NCBI GenBank assembly: GCA_000277445.1
Contig: AJWJ01000093.1
Location: 1 to 58,719 of the forward strand
Direction: 5' to 3'
Length of the DNA: 58,719 nt
Source: Polysphondylium violaceum
Lineage: Eukaryota; Evosea; Eumycetozoa; Dictyosteliales; Dictyosteliaceae
Positions 1 through 14,100 of this stretch are shown here, piece by piece. Numbering within the stretch: the stretch's first letter is position 1; the number at the start of each line of letters is the position of its first letter. The notes beneath the pieces are model-generated. The model worked only from the letters and a program-made list of their open reading frames with translations. It was not told the origin of the DNA and made no database searches. Position numbers and translations under genes: made by a program.

Positions 1-299
1 AAGATAAGGACTGTAATTCTTAAAAATAAAAATCAATTGGCATCAAATTTTTTTGTTTGAAAAAAAAAAAATTAAAAAAAAATTAAAAAAAAAAAGTCTT
101 TTTCTCATTTTTTTGAAATTACTTTCTTTTAAAAGATATTATTTATTATCTTTCCACACAGACACAACATACAAATAACATTAATAATAATAATAGTAAT
201 AATAATAAAACAATCGAGTTTCCAAAACATAAGGTAACATAAGGTTGTTGTGTGGATTAATAAAACAATAGTCTTTTTCTTTTATTTCATAAATCAAGC
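1..299. promoter_or_regulatory. upstream region of the UBR ligase gene
   Basis: This leader is AT-rich, with long A tracts near 61-95 and an AAT-type microsatellite near 182-208. Homopolymer A/T tracts just upstream of a start codon are usual for dictyostelid promoters. No gene is visible. The neighbouring gene on the left, if any, lies outside the window. Confidence 0.4.
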
Positions 300-925
300 A
301 TGTCAGACAATGAACATCATGATGTAGATGAAAACTCATCTGTATCCTCTTCTGATGATCAAATGGAATATAACTATCATGATGATAATCAAGACGATGG
401 TCCAGATTACATAGATGAAACTACAACTGAAGAAGATATAGATGATGAAATAGAAATAGATAGACAATTAAATAATATTAATAATAATCATCAAGATGAC
501 AACAATGATGATGAAGAAGAGGATATTGATCAGGATCTAGATAATGAAGATGATGAAGATGAAGAAGATGATGAATTTTTTTCATTAGCTTCATCAGTGA
601 TTAGAAATAGAAAAAGTCAAGATAAACTTGAACTTTCAAAAATACTATATACTATATCATGTAAAGAGATGGAAATATGGACGCATACTAGAGGTTACAA
701 TCTAAATAATTTATATATACATGGAACATCCTTTGATCCTCAACTATGTTTAGAGTATCTTTCAAGTAGATCAACAAATCTAAGCTATCATGATTTAAAT
801 GCCTTTGTATCTATTTTATCTCAAGAATCAATTGAGAAAATTAAAGAAATTGCCTCTGCTTTTCCTTTTCCTTTTTGTCAATTTGGTAACTATATAATGA
901 TATTAATTTATAATATAATAATCAT

Positions 926-958
<33 letters not shown>

Positions 959-3900
959 TAACATAATAGAATGGACAAAAAAGACATGGTTTTTTAGATG
1001 TAAAGATTGTGCAGTTACAGAAACAAGTTGTGTATGTTTAAAATGTTTTCAAAATGGAAATCATATTCAACAGGGTCACTCTTTTATGGTAGAGCAAAGT
1101 GGATTGGGAGGATGTTGTGATTGTGGAAATTCAGATTCTTTTCATCCAAGTGGATTTTGTAGTGAACACTTTTTACCAGAAAAACCAGAACATCCATCCT
1201 CTAAATTGGACGAACAAATGAGGAAATCGATTCACATCTCTATTCGTCTCATTGTATTGCATCTGTTAAAGATTCTAGGCAAGATTGAAACCATGTTGGA
1301 GAGCGGAGACGACGTCAATCAAGACTTGGTCACAGTGGACAAGATATTTTTGTGGTTGGATAATTTGGCACGAGGTAGTTATCCAGTGTTGCATATCATT
1401 ACAGAAGAGATATCCAATCGATTGTTGGATCCCAATTCATTTGAACTCTACAATATCATCACACTACCCTACTCTGACATTATATCCTATCCTCAGAAAA
1501 ACAATGTCACCCTTATTATCCTATCACTGATCGCCAAATGTCCCAAAATATTGGCCATCTTTCGTCCACTCATCATTACCCTGCTAGGTAACAAGTTGTA
1601 CAAAATCTCATTTTGTGAAGAATTTCTTAAGCTCTATCACGAGTTGGCATTATCGAAAGACTCTGGTGTTAGAACCCTAATATCTGCCATCTCTTGTCAA
1701 ATGTTTGAATTACCCTCTATAGCCATCCCCTTTACAACTGGTTATTCAAAACAAAATTTAGTTTTAATTTTATCAAATGTTAATGTAAATATAATTTAAT
1801 ATACATCAATACATCTATATCCAATCTTTTCTAATTTAAATCAACTCTTTCTAGAAACTATTAATTAAAAAAAAAGAAACATTTGATTTAAATACAATTC
1901 AAGGTAGAAAAGGATTTGATTCAATATTATCATCAAATCAAGATTTTTCATATATATCCAATATATTTAAACAACAAAAGAATACACAGTATATCTATGA
2001 AAACGACCATATCATTAAGTCCATTTTAGAGATTTTAAATGAAATCCAGTACCTTACACCATTTAAACGAATGTTGGACAAGGCCATGGAATTTGAATTG
2101 CCTGTAATCTCTTGTTTGGTTAGTATTGAGTGTCAGAGTTTTAATACTTTTGAAAATCTATTTCAATCGCTTCATCATAAACTCTCGCTCAATACCACTC
2201 AAAAGTATGTGTCTATTCTCTTGAATGGCATCCCATTGGCTAGTCCCAACCAACAGTTTCACAATTGGGATGGTTTTGAATTGCCCAATTGTAATATAAT
2301 GAATGCTCGTGAACAAATCTCTATGCACATGCCAAGAAACAGAGTGTTGGGCGTCTTTTTTGCAAACATTGTCTACGACTCACCCGACTATTCTTTGGAC
2401 TTTATCAAATCTGCCATCGATAGGGAAACAGTGTTGCTGTTGGCATCAAAATCCATGATACCCTCTGTGCTCATGGGTCAGTATCAATGTAAGCTTTGGG
2501 AAAGAAATCCAAATATATTTGAATTTAGCAGCTACTATACTTGGTCTTTATACTCGATCGATCTATTTCTCGTTCAATATCTATCAATGCTGTTGGGACC
2601 CAAACAGTTTATCTATTTGTGTTTGAGTGCCTTCTCGTCCAACTTTACTCGTACATCTCAACATCGGATGATGTTTTCACAATTTCTCAAGTACTTGATT
2701 ATCATTGTCCAGTACAGACAATCGAGTAAATACAGTATCAAAGAGGCACGATACCATATCATTCAAGCACTCGCTTCAGGGAATGCCTCGACCCATTCTA
2801 AACTACAAGACTGTAGAAAAGAGTTTTTCGCATTTGACGTCGAACAGGCCATCAAAGAGGTTTCGCAACTAAAGAAAACTGATGAAAAGCTTTGTTTAAA
2901 GTCAGAGTATTGGGATCGATTCGATGTCTATTATCCATTTCTATTCTATGATGTAAACCAAACACTCTCGCAATCACTAAACAACTATTACGACCATCTC
3001 AAACAAAACAATCATCCCATTCATGAATCCTATCCATTGCCTTGTAAAACTGAACCCCTTCATCCAAATCTTGAACCTGTATTGGATCTTTTATCTGAAC
3101 CTTTACTCTATGAAATATTCTCTTGTATTATATCAAGTTTTATCTCTTTACCAAACGTCAATGGTGGTATTGACAATGACAAATATGAACTATGGAATGA
3201 TGATGACACAGATTTCATTGAATTTGTCAAAGATGAAATCAACTTTCATTTGGATTATATGAAGGAGGAAACAACAGAACAACCATACTATGATTGCTAT
3301 ACACCCTATCAATACTTTGATACCCTATTGAACCATATACTCTACACGGTAGTTATGGCTTTGAGATCATTTATGGAGACCAAGTTTTCAAATCTAGATC
3401 AAGAAACTATCTCCAAATTGAATCAATGTTTTGATTTCTATTATCAGGATAATGACTCTACACAAAAGAATAGAAAACAAGATGTAGATGAATTGGTCTT
3501 GAGTTTGGGATTAAATTATAATGATAATCCACTCCTGTGTCTCTTGAAACCATTTACTTTTAGAATCAATAACGATCAATCAAAGATAAGATCACTCAAT
3601 TTATTGGATCTCATCATCCTCTTTTCAACCAGAATGGATCGGGAGCAAATATTCTCTGAAAAAAAGAATCTAACCAATCAATTGTTTATCTATATTCATC
3701 AAATTGGAAATACAACTCTAGAGAAATACCTCCTCTCTCATCAGGTTGACATTAAAGCCTACGTATCTCAAAAAGATCAATTGGAAGCTCAAGCAAGAAA
3801 GAAAAAAGTAATGGAAAAACAAGCTGAAATTCAAGAAAAGATGAGACTTCAACAACAACAATTCCTTTTATTAAATGATTTAAGTGATAGTGATGATGAT

Positions 3901-5549
3901 GAAATTGATAGTAACAGTAATAATAATGATAATAAGAGCAATACAAAAGATCATGAAAAAATCTGTGTTGCCTGTAAATTAAATAACTCATCATCACCAC
4001 TTTGCGCCATTGGATTTATTAATCATAATGCCATTCAAAAGTTTTCCTATCGTGAATCAGTAGACAAGTTTATCAAAACTCACTCCATTGATATATCTAG
4101 AAATTTGGAACTCTATGATCAATTGTTTCGTACTCAAGTATGGGAGAATCTCGATTTGGCATCTCTATTGGGAACTATTCAATCTGGATCAGGTACATAT
4201 GCTCAGTGTTGTGGTCACTATATCCATAAATCCTGTCTAAGTAACTTTTCACCAAACTACAAGGCGGGCTACCGTTGTCCATTGTGTAATAGAATCTCAA
4301 ACATTGCAATCCTAATTCAAGATTTTGACAAAATAGATCAAGACACGAGTAAAAATCTTGTCCACACTTTATTTGAATCTGATTGGACCTACCAAACCAC
4401 CCCCATCATTCAAACTGACCCAAAAACTCTCGCTTATCTTTGGAAATTCATTATTTCAAATATTCAAGTTTTGGAAGTTTCATCGAGATCAAACTCAATT
4501 TATCTTGATCAAGATAATAATAGTAATAACAATAATAGAGAAAATCAATTTATTTATACAGAAACAGAATTTAAAAGACATTTGGATACACTAGGTCTAC
4601 TCTATTCAAATATAGCAGAGATTACAAAATCAATTGATAAATCACTTTATCAAATAACAGATTTATTCAATGATTATTTAGAGCTAAGACTATACATTGA
4701 TCCATTTATCCTCTTGTGTATCTATCACTTTATCAATCGTGAAAAAGACATTGTTCAAGAAATCATTCCATTGTGTTATAATTTGTTGATTAGTCAGGTA
4801 CTTTGTTTGCATTCCAAGGTCTATAAAACAACTATTGTCAATCTATTGTCTGACCAGACCCGTCTCGACGAAATCAATCAAACCATTGCACCATTCATTA
4901 GAAAAGCTTACTTATTCTCTCACTATTGTATACACTCAACCACCTCAACCACCACAATCAATATAGAATCATTTAGTGATATTGATCTATTGAAATCTAG
5001 ATTATGTTTACCATCAATAGAACAAGCATTCTTTGGTAATAATTTTGTATCCTTTTATATCAATGATCCAATCACCCCAAGTCATCTCTTATTACCATCG
5101 TTACCTAAATTTATAAATTTACCAAATGATCATATTGTATGTATTTTATTTATTTATCTCATTACTCAATACTAACGTTTATAATTCAAAAGAACTTTTT
5201 AATAGAAAAGATTATATTACCATGTGAAAATGACTGTAGTAATTTGCCAAAAGGTGTTTGTCTATTTTGTGATACAATTGTTTGTTTTGGTAATTGTTGC
5301 AAAGATGAAGCCATTCAACATGTGTTTAAATGCTCCTATGTTGGAATATATCTTGGTGTCGTAAGTCCAGAGATCACTGTGATGATTGAAACCCCATTCC
5401 ACAAACAATTTACTCATTATATCTATTATGATAAATTCAACGAGCCCTCGTCAAAATCAAAACCAATGCTCTCTTTAAAACTCTCGGCCCTAAGAAAGAT
5501 TTATGTTGATTGGCTAAAAGGTAATTTGACTCAAAAGTTTTATCAATAA
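300..5549 (+). CDS. UBR-box E3 ubiquitin-protein ligase (N-recognin, UBR1/UBR3-like)
   Basis: Likely recognises destabilising N-termini and ubiquitinates the substrate. Exons are 300-885, 970-1784, 1855-5136 and about 5211-5549, giving roughly 1673 residues, close to the 1750-1950 of UBR1 proteins. The first two junctions are in phase. For the last, the acceptor at 5210 keeps frame, whereas the one at 5205 would need a different donor. Residues 1-110 are very acidic. A complete UBR box lies at about 201-262 (CKDC, CLKCF, GHSF, GGCCDCG, then C and H ligands). The middle contains HMPRNRVLGVFFA, matching the family's conserved His-Leu-Pro segment. A RING-type Cys/His domain spans about 1170-1280 (CVAC ... 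CCGHYIH ... CPLCNR). A Cys-rich tail (CLFCDTIVCFGNCC) matches the UBR1 C-terminus. I see no ClpS-like module after the UBR box. Intron 1 holds an ATA/AAT microsatellite. Confidence 0.9.
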
Positions 5550-6827
5550 ATGTGGTGTATTTGTGTGCATATGAAAAGATTTCTTTTACAAAATTTTTAC
5601 ATAGCTTCTGATTTTTTTATTTTATTTTTTATTTTTCGTTTTTTTTTTTTTTTTTTCGTTTTCAGAAAAAATAATCAAGTGGGGGCCTTAAGAAAAAAAA
5701 ACTTCCCCATACAAATTCTAGTATAGTAGTTGCCCAATATGCACTGAGAAATGCCCGTCATTACTAGTTGAAGAAGAACTGCCTGCCATGTTTTTTTAAA
5801 GTTTACCTCACCCCAATGATCACCAAGAGTTGACTTAAGACCCAATTTAGCCCTCTGAGATTTTTCCAATTGGTATGTGTCTTTTAAATATTGAATCATA
5901 GTTTTGCATGTGTGTCAATATTTCTTTCATGATGAATTGTTTCTGTCTAAACTCTCGTGTTGATAATATAATAACATTCGAGCTTTTTAACTCTGACAAT
6001 ATTCACACACAAACTATTATTGTTTATTCATAAAAATTATTGTTATTTGTATCACAAAACTAATATTTTTATTATTATTCAAAAACAGGAAAATAATTGG
6101 TGTCCGTATTGTCTACTCTCTGTTATGATGAAATCAATTCTTTGAGTTTATTTTGAGTGTAAGTGTTTTTATCTTTGTCCTCATTTACACACAACACAAT
6201 TTTGCTCTTATGATGAAACAACAAAAATTATATCTGACACTTCTAGTGTGAAATTAGGGATTAGTACCCCTTTTTTATGATCATAATTTAGATTCTGATT
6301 GTTTTATTTTTTTTTTTTTTTTTTTTTTTTTTTTATTCACTTTTAAAAAACACCACACATTTATCTTTTTTTCAAACAATTATCTAACCCTCTTATTCTA
6401 TTAATAGGTAATACAAGATTATAAATATAACTTTGAGTTTTTTTTTTTCTTTATTTTTTGAGTTTTATTTATTGCCTAACAAATTTTTTTTATTTCATTT
6501 TTTGCAAAACCAATAAAATACTATAGAATTTCTGACACAAAATTGTAAACACCCCACTTTTTTAAATTCGTGAACTTAGTTTTTTTTTTTTTTTTTTTTT
6601 AATTTTCATTTTTTTTTCATCTTGCAACACAAAAGTCTTGATATTCAAAGCAACCAATTTAGACTTTCATAAATATATTTTTTTTTACTTAAATATCTAG
6701 ATTGGCATCTCACTATTTCACACCACACACCGCCCCACCATCACCACCCACTATTTTATTTATTCATTGTTGTATTTTTAAATATTAGCACATTACAGAC
6801 AGTAGTCTATCAAGTATACTAGATATA
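5550..6827. other. intergenic region with GC-richer island
   Basis: This gap separates two plus-strand genes. Most of it is T-tract-rich DNA, including runs of 20-32 T near 6303, 6581 and 5640, which fits the promoter of the RhoGEF gene. At about 5675-5900 there is a GC-richer island with a 74-codon minus-strand open frame that lacks low complexity. I do not recognise a product (see findings). No tRNA is visible. Confidence 0.5.
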
Positions 6828-9800
6828 ATGGATCAATACTATTATCAGCAACAACAACAACAGCAACAGCAACAGCAACAACCACAATACAGCGATCCAT
6901 ATGGTCCATCTTATGTTGATCCAATGTATAGCGGTGGTCAAGGGATTCCTCAACCACCACCTCCACCACCAGTAGATTATTATGATCAACAACCACAATA
7001 TAATGTAGATTATAATCAACCTCATTATGATTCATATGGGCAACCAACCTATAATGATCACAGCTATGATCACAGTTATGATCAATATGGTAGTGGTGGT
7101 TATCAACAACAGCAACAACAACAACAACCAACACAACAATATAGTGATTATGGTCCATCATATGTTGATCCAAAATATTCACAACAAGCACCTAGTACAC
7201 CACCTGCATCATCACAATATTATAATAACTCAAATGCTAATAATCAATACTATGATCAACAACAACAACCTCAACAAGCCAACTATTATGATCAACAACC
7301 TCAACAACCTCAACAACAAAATCTTCCATTACCACCTACACCTCAAGAATATACAGCCATGGTTGAACAACAAAAGAAAGAGCAAAGAGAAAAACAACAA
7401 CAATCTTATACTACTACGAGTAATAGTAATGTTAGAAATGATTATTATAGTCAATCAACTCAAAATCTCTCAACAACAGTATCTGGTAGTCCAGCCTATT
7501 CATCACCAACATTTAGTAGACATCAATCAATGACTAACTTGGCACCACAACAACCTCAACAGCAAAATATTCCATTAGCACCAACACCACAAGATTATAC
7601 AGCCATGGTTGAACAACAAAAGAAAGAGCAAAGAGAAAGACAAGAGTATGAAGCGAGACAAAGACAAGAATATGAAAGACAACAAAAAGAAAAGATGGAG
7701 AAGGAAGAAAGAGAAAGACAAGAGTATGAAAAGAAACAAAGAGAACAACAAGAGCAATTGGAAAAGCAACATGCAGAATTCCAAAAACAACAACAACTTC
7801 AATATGAAAAGGAAAAGGAGGAAAGAGAGAGGTTGGAAAAAGAAAGAATTGAATATGAAAAGAAGCAAAGAGAAGACTATGAGGAGGCTTGGAGAGTGTA
7901 TTATCAACAACAACGAGACTATGAAGCCGAACAAGAACGTCTCAGACAAGCCGACATGGAGAAGATTAAAAAACAACACGACGAAGAAGCTGCTCGTCTC
8001 CAACAAGAGCTTCAAAGAGAAAGAGAGGCCATTGAGAAAATGAAGCAAGATATGCTCAGACAACAAGCCGAGCAAAAGAGAAAGGGTGAGGAAGAAATTG
8101 AACAAAAGAGACAAAGTGTTCATTGGCAACAGGAAGAGATGAAGAGACAGATGATGGAGATTCAAAAAGAGAGAGAGTTGGCCCGTAAACAAGAGGAACA
8201 GGTACGTGTGGCTTTGTTACAAGAGCAACAAGCCACAAGAGAAAAGCTTCAACAACAAGAGCAAGCACTCCAAGAGCAACAAACTAACTTTTTGGCCAAG
8301 ATTCAACAAGAAGAAGAGGAACGTTCTCAAGAGAAAAAGAGAAAACAGGTCGAGATGAAGGAAAAAGAGGCCTCTTTGCAAATGAGATATCAAGAACTCG
8401 AATCACTACAAAAGTCTATGATGTCTGAAGTTGAATCAAAATCCAAACAACAAAATGCCGAGATTATCAAACAAAAGCAAGAAATGGATAAAATCAAACA
8501 ACAAATTGAACAAGAGAAACAACAGATTCAAAAGTCTAAAGAGGAAATTGATCAAGAGGCCAAGAGAAAGAAATTGGAAATTGAAGAAAATAGAACTATG
8601 CAAGAAAGAAAACTCAAGGAGCAACAAGATCATCTCAATAGACAAAAGGAGTTGGTTGAAATTCAACAAAAAGAACTCAAACTTCAAATACAAGAATCAA
8701 AGACTAGCACCATTGATTCTCTTCAACCAATGAGAGATATGTTGAATGCAATTTCAATCAAAGGTGGTAATAATCAAATATCACCATCACAATTACAACA
8801 ACAACAGCAACAACAACAACAGCAGCAACAAAAATTACCTCAATTACCAACTAGTCCACCACCAGCTAAACCAAAATCTCTTCCACCCAAAGTTAGTGCA
8901 CTTAAACCAGCAGCTGTTGCAACTAGTCCATCAGCACCAAATCTTGGTCAACAACAACAGCCAACCACTCGTCCATCTCTTAGACCATCATTTACTCAAA
9001 TGGAATTGGATTCATTTGTTGAAGGGTACAGATTGGGTGATGTTGTTAGAGCTCAAAGATATGCCAGAAAATGGTTGGCTCGTAAACAATTTATTCGTAT
9101 CGTAAATATGAAATTGGCCGCCACTGATCCAGAAACTGAAAAATTAAAGAAACGTTATAAAGCAGTCGCCGAAATTTATTCAACTGAAATTTCTTATTTA
9201 AACTCATTATTAATTTTACAAAATGTAAGGTTTTAAATTATTAATGAAATGATTAATCATGTCCATCTACTAATTAATCATTATAAAATAGTATTATTTC
9301 ATTCCAATGGAAGTTGAAGCTAGGGTGACAAAATTATTTAAATCTGAAGAAATTCAAAAAATATTTTCAAATTTAAAGAGTATTTTAACCATTAGTACAG
9401 AATTATCTCAATTACTTGAAGATCGTTTATCTAAACAACCAGTATTAATTGGTGACGTCTTTGTTAAATTTGTTTGTATATTATAATATTTATTATATAT
9501 TTTAAAAAACAAATTATATTAATATATTATTGTATAGGCACCAATATTTAAAATTTATGTTGAATATGTAAATAATTTTGATACTGCCACACCACAATTA
9601 AAATTAATAACCGATAATCCAAATGGTGCTTCATTTTTCAATGTATGTAAATCTACATTTTCCTCTTCTTTATTATTATAATACACAACACTGAAAATAT
9701 CCTAACCAGATATAAATTAAATTATTTTTCAACCAATCAATCAAAATCAATTTATAAAATAGAATCAAAAAAAGAAATCTAGAGCCACTGCAGATATTCA

Positions 9801-11144
9801 CTCATTATTGATCATGCCTGTGCAGCGTATTCCTAGATACGAGCTTTTATTAAGAGTATTTATTATAATCATTATACATTTTATACACCATATTGCAAAT
9901 TACACATGACACATCACAACCAGTGTAGGGACTTTTCCCACAGACAAATCTCATACATATCACATCACTAACAAATATCTTTTTTTTTCTATCTAGGAAA
10001 TATTAAAATATACTGATGAAGAGCATATAGAGTTTAAAAATATTCAAACCGCATACGAATCTATCAAAAGTATCAACAAATATATTAACGAAAGAAAAAA
10101 GAACGTTGATAACAGGGCCAAATTACTAGAACTCCAAAAAGAGATTAAAAATGCTCCTGTAAGTAGATTACATTTTATTTTTGACACCCCACGCCCACCC
10201 ACCAACTACTCACTGCCAACACAATTATGGTCCATCATGATCTCCATATGTTTCCCAATTGGGAACATGTTTAATAGATCTTTTTTTTTTATTATTTTTT
10301 TTCATTATTATTATAATTTATTGTGCAACAACAGTTTTTGTTGTTGATATTTTTTTTTTTACCAAAAAACACTTTTGATGTGATGTTCAACAAACACACA
10401 CTTTTTGATTGATTCTTTTTTTTTTAAAAAAAAAACAAGATATTTATTTTACCAAAAAAATGCTTTCTCTCATCCCCTCTCCGCCATCATGTGCCCCTAA
10501 AAAAGTACTCTTGTGACCTGGTCTCTAGAGAAAATTTTTTATTATTCGGGAATGACTTTTCGGGGCAAATTAATAATATATGCAAATATAATATAATCAA
10601 CAGATTTTAATCTGTTTTTTCTATTTATATATATGTTGTAGTGTAGTAAGACATAGATAATATATAACCATATTAACAATATTGTTTAATTTAATTAGGA
10701 ACTTTTGGCATCACATAGATATTTTGTCAGAGAGGGTCAGTGTAGTGTATCGTCCAATAAAAAGAGTGAATGTGGTAGCTTTTATTTATTCTTCTTCAAC
10801 GATATGATTTTGGCCACCAAGAAAAGTGGTATATTCTCTAGTTTTAAATATGAATTTGTATATTCAATCCAATTAAAGAAAGCTGATATCAAAGATATTG
10901 GTGAACATGGTATGTAGTATTTTAAATTTTAACTAGATTTCATAATCATTACGTCGTAACAACTAACAAATATATTTTATAAATCTTAGACTCTATGATT
11001 AGAATTATTGTGGGCTCATTGGAATCAATTGACGTGCAAATCTACACCATTTCTTTTGCAACCAAAAAGGAAAAAGACTCTTGGCTTTCAGATCTCAACA
11101 ATGAAACCAAGTTGAAAGATAATTTAATTCGTATCAATCAATAA
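6828..11144 (+). CDS. RhoGEF (DH-PH) with glutamine-rich N-terminus, coiled coil and IQ motif
   Basis: A guanine-nucleotide exchange factor for Rho/Rac GTPases, probably cytoskeletal. Exons are 6828-9224, 9292-9471, 9538-9642, 9763-9855, 9997-10158, 10699-10909 and 10990-11144. All six junctions are in phase, giving 1100 residues. Residues 1-240 are Gln/Pro/Tyr-rich. Two near-identical modules (LP(L)PPTPQ-x-YTAMVEQQKKEQRE) sit at about 165 and 250. A long charged Gln/Glu/Lys/Arg coiled coil runs from about 260 to 640. An IQ motif (VVRAQRYARKWLARKQF, about 738-755) directly precedes the DH domain, suggesting calmodulin or light-chain control. DH hallmarks are AEIYSTEISYLNSL (CR1), IGDVFVKF, and LLIMPVQRIPRYELLL (CR3). 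The C-terminal PH domain has a FFFNDMILATKK strand and ends with the usual SWLSDL helix. The fifth intron is long (540 nt). Confidence 0.92.
10159..10698 (+). other. long intron within the RhoGEF gene
   Basis: This is the fifth intron of the gene, with a GTAAGT donor and TTTAATTAG acceptor. At 540 nt it is several times longer than the other introns here. It contains T tracts and a GC-richer patch at about 10480-10580 (CTTGTGACCTGGTCTCTAGA followed by a GGGAATGACTTTTCGGGG segment) that is unlike the surrounding intron. No C/D or H/ACA box set could be assembled. Confidence 0.6.
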
Positions 11145-14100
11145 CATTTTAAAATAAACTCTCTCTCACACTCTTAATATCTATATTCACAAATAGTCTT
11201 TTTCCTACCCTCCGCTCTTCCTTTTAAACCATCAGATCTATGTTGTGAGCTTTTAATAAAAAATTAAAAAAAATAATGATCAAAAAATTTCAACAACTAA
11301 ATCTTCATCAAAGATTTATCTACAAGAAAAAATTTAAACCAACTACAAAAGGTTTCAAAGTGTAGAAATTCTTAAAAAAGACTCTGTTCGATAACAACAA
11401 CATAATTGTTTTCAAAATTGATAAATTTATCATGTGAAAAATCATACCCCACATTTTTAAAAAAAAGATCAAAAAAATCTAAGAAAAAAAAAAAAAAAAA
11501 AGAAAAAAACCATTTGCACAAAAATAGAAAAACCTATTTGAAAAAGTTCGCCCCCAAAATGTTTTCATCATCAATTTTCAAATGAATTGGTGTTTTTTTT
11601 TTTTAAATCAGATTTAAGTTTTTTTTTTAAAAAATTTTTTGGGCATAATATCTTTTGAAAAAAGTGCTTGATAATAACCTTTTTAGTATTCATCACCCAC
11701 TAAATCATTTAAAAGATATGATTTAAATCATACACAAAATTTTTGTGTGCCTCAGAAACGGAGAGCATCAATGATTTTTTTTTAATATCATCTGCTCACA
11801 AACAATACAATTTTGTTGAGGCCTCCCACGATAAAGTATTTTGATTTATCGAATCTCTCAAAGGAGCTCCTTTTTAGTTTTTTTCCTAATGAAGTGTTGA
11901 GTGCTTTTTGCCCCAATACCTCTGCCCATTATGTGCTTTTTTTTTTTTCTACTATTATTTTTTTTTTTTTTTCTAAATTTCTGTCAACAGAGATAAATAA
12001 ATTACCTTTCTTGATGCATCATTTTTTTCATTAAATTCTTGGTTTCCTTTTTTTTTTTTTTAAACACACCCGTTAGACTTGATCCTCCAACCCCACATTC
12101 ACACTCTAACACTCACACTCACACTCTCACACACAAACACAATAATCATATATTTGTTCAGACCTTACTTTGAAAATTACCACGTACAATAAAGTTTAAC
12201 ATTACCATTCATTTTTCATTTACCCTCAAAACCTTGCTTTCAAATCACCCCACCCAATAACACTGATCACAATTTCTGATTTAACAAAAAAAAAAAACAA
12301 AAATTATCTAAATCAAAAAATTTCAAAAAATTATATAATATTCTTTTAGGTCATACATGGATTTTTAATTTTGATTGAAAAACCTCGTCCTCTTCTTTTA
12401 AATCATCCCTCTTCTATATTCATCTACTTTTTCAAGATATAGTTTCCTTTTAGAGTTTTTTTCTTTATTTATTATTTATTTAATTTATATTGTTGTTTTT
12501 GTTTGTATTCACCAGTTGCCTGCATTTCAACATCACATTATTCTCAATTTATTTAATTCCAAGTTTACTATTTCCTAGTTTGTTTATTTTATTTTATTTT
12601 TTTAAGCTTACTCATCGGTTTATATATATATTAATTGTATCCTGTAACATTAATCACAATCCTTTCCCATTGTTTTTTAATTTAAAAACATTTGTACACT
12701 TATCATCATATAATTTTTTTTATAATATCTTTCTCATTTAACATTACATAATAAAAAAAAAAAAAAAAAAAGAAAATATATAATACCAAGTAAGTATAGA
12801 TTATCCAATGAAATTTATTAAATAATTGATCCTTATGTCCAAAATCTGGATCTTATCAAATGTTTCTATTATTATATTTTTACCATCCTCTCTTTTGTGA
12901 TTTTTTACAATTTTTTTTGTTGTTTTTCTCAAACGACTGACCATCATAGATAGATTTATACTCATTGTTTCGATAAATATATCTCTATTTGGTTCATGTT
13001 GTCATGGTAATCAAATTATATCATGGATTAAAACATCCATAAAAGGATAAAGGATTTACCACAAATTACATAAATAAACATTCTATCATCATCAAATAAC
13101 AATACGCGATGTCCATATCTATTTTTGTGTGTTTCAATCATACAAATAATCGCCATTCAAGTGTTATGTATGTTTAAATCAATGTATTGTAGTGTATCAA
13201 AAACAAAAAAAAATTCATATAGAAATAAAAACCATCTTCTTTTACCACACCCACTACCAACTTACCACATAATGATAATCATCCATTTCAACTTTACACA
13301 CCATACTGAAAATACTACTTTTTTGGTCTTTTCCATTACAACATCTCATTCACCCAATCATATTTCATTTTTTTTTTCCTCAACAACACACACTCACACA
13401 TTAACACACTCAAACACAAATATCATATCATGATAAAATAGATATACAATGTGTATCTGTATGTTTGATTAAATTAATATCATGATAAACAAAATAGATC
13501 TCTGGAATTGATTTTTTTGTTTTATCATAATTTAAATTGCAAGTTGATTTTTGATTAAAAAAATAATTGCACCGCCAACCAAATATCCCACCTTTACTAC
13601 CACCACCACCAACAACAACAATATCTCACTCTCACCACTTTTTTGATTTAATTTATGAATGAAAAAGGAAAGTGGGTAGTCAAACTTTTTTAATACCCTA
13701 TCGTTTTTTATATGCCAATAATTTCATTGATGATTTAATTTGTGGTGATATTTTGTTGTTGTTGATTGTTGTTGTTGTTGTTCATTAACTCAAGGGTGTG
13801 TGGTTTTATTCAAATATTTATACCACTTCACCCATTTTACTCCTGCGAATATTGACAACCCCACTTAATTATCTAGCTATTCAAATTTTTGAATAATAAA
13901 CATATTGTGTGAATGTGAGTCGTGTCCTTTCATTATCATCCATTCATTTTTATTTTTTTTGTTTTTTTTTTTTATCTCTTTGTGTATAATTCGATACTCA
14001 TCTCCCTATGTTCAACACAAACACACCCAAAGACACCACACCACACCACAAACATATACGCATTAAATATATATCCAAATATTTATAAAATATAGATATT

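Noticed and set aside
6793-8192. Minus-strand open frames rich in Val, Leu or His opposite the RhoGEF first exon
   Set aside because: They are antisense translations of CAA/GAA repeats in a confidently assigned exon.
13125-13433. 102-codon plus-strand frame in the large gap
   Set aside because: His/Thr-rich translation of CA-rich simple sequence, with no domain or splice support.
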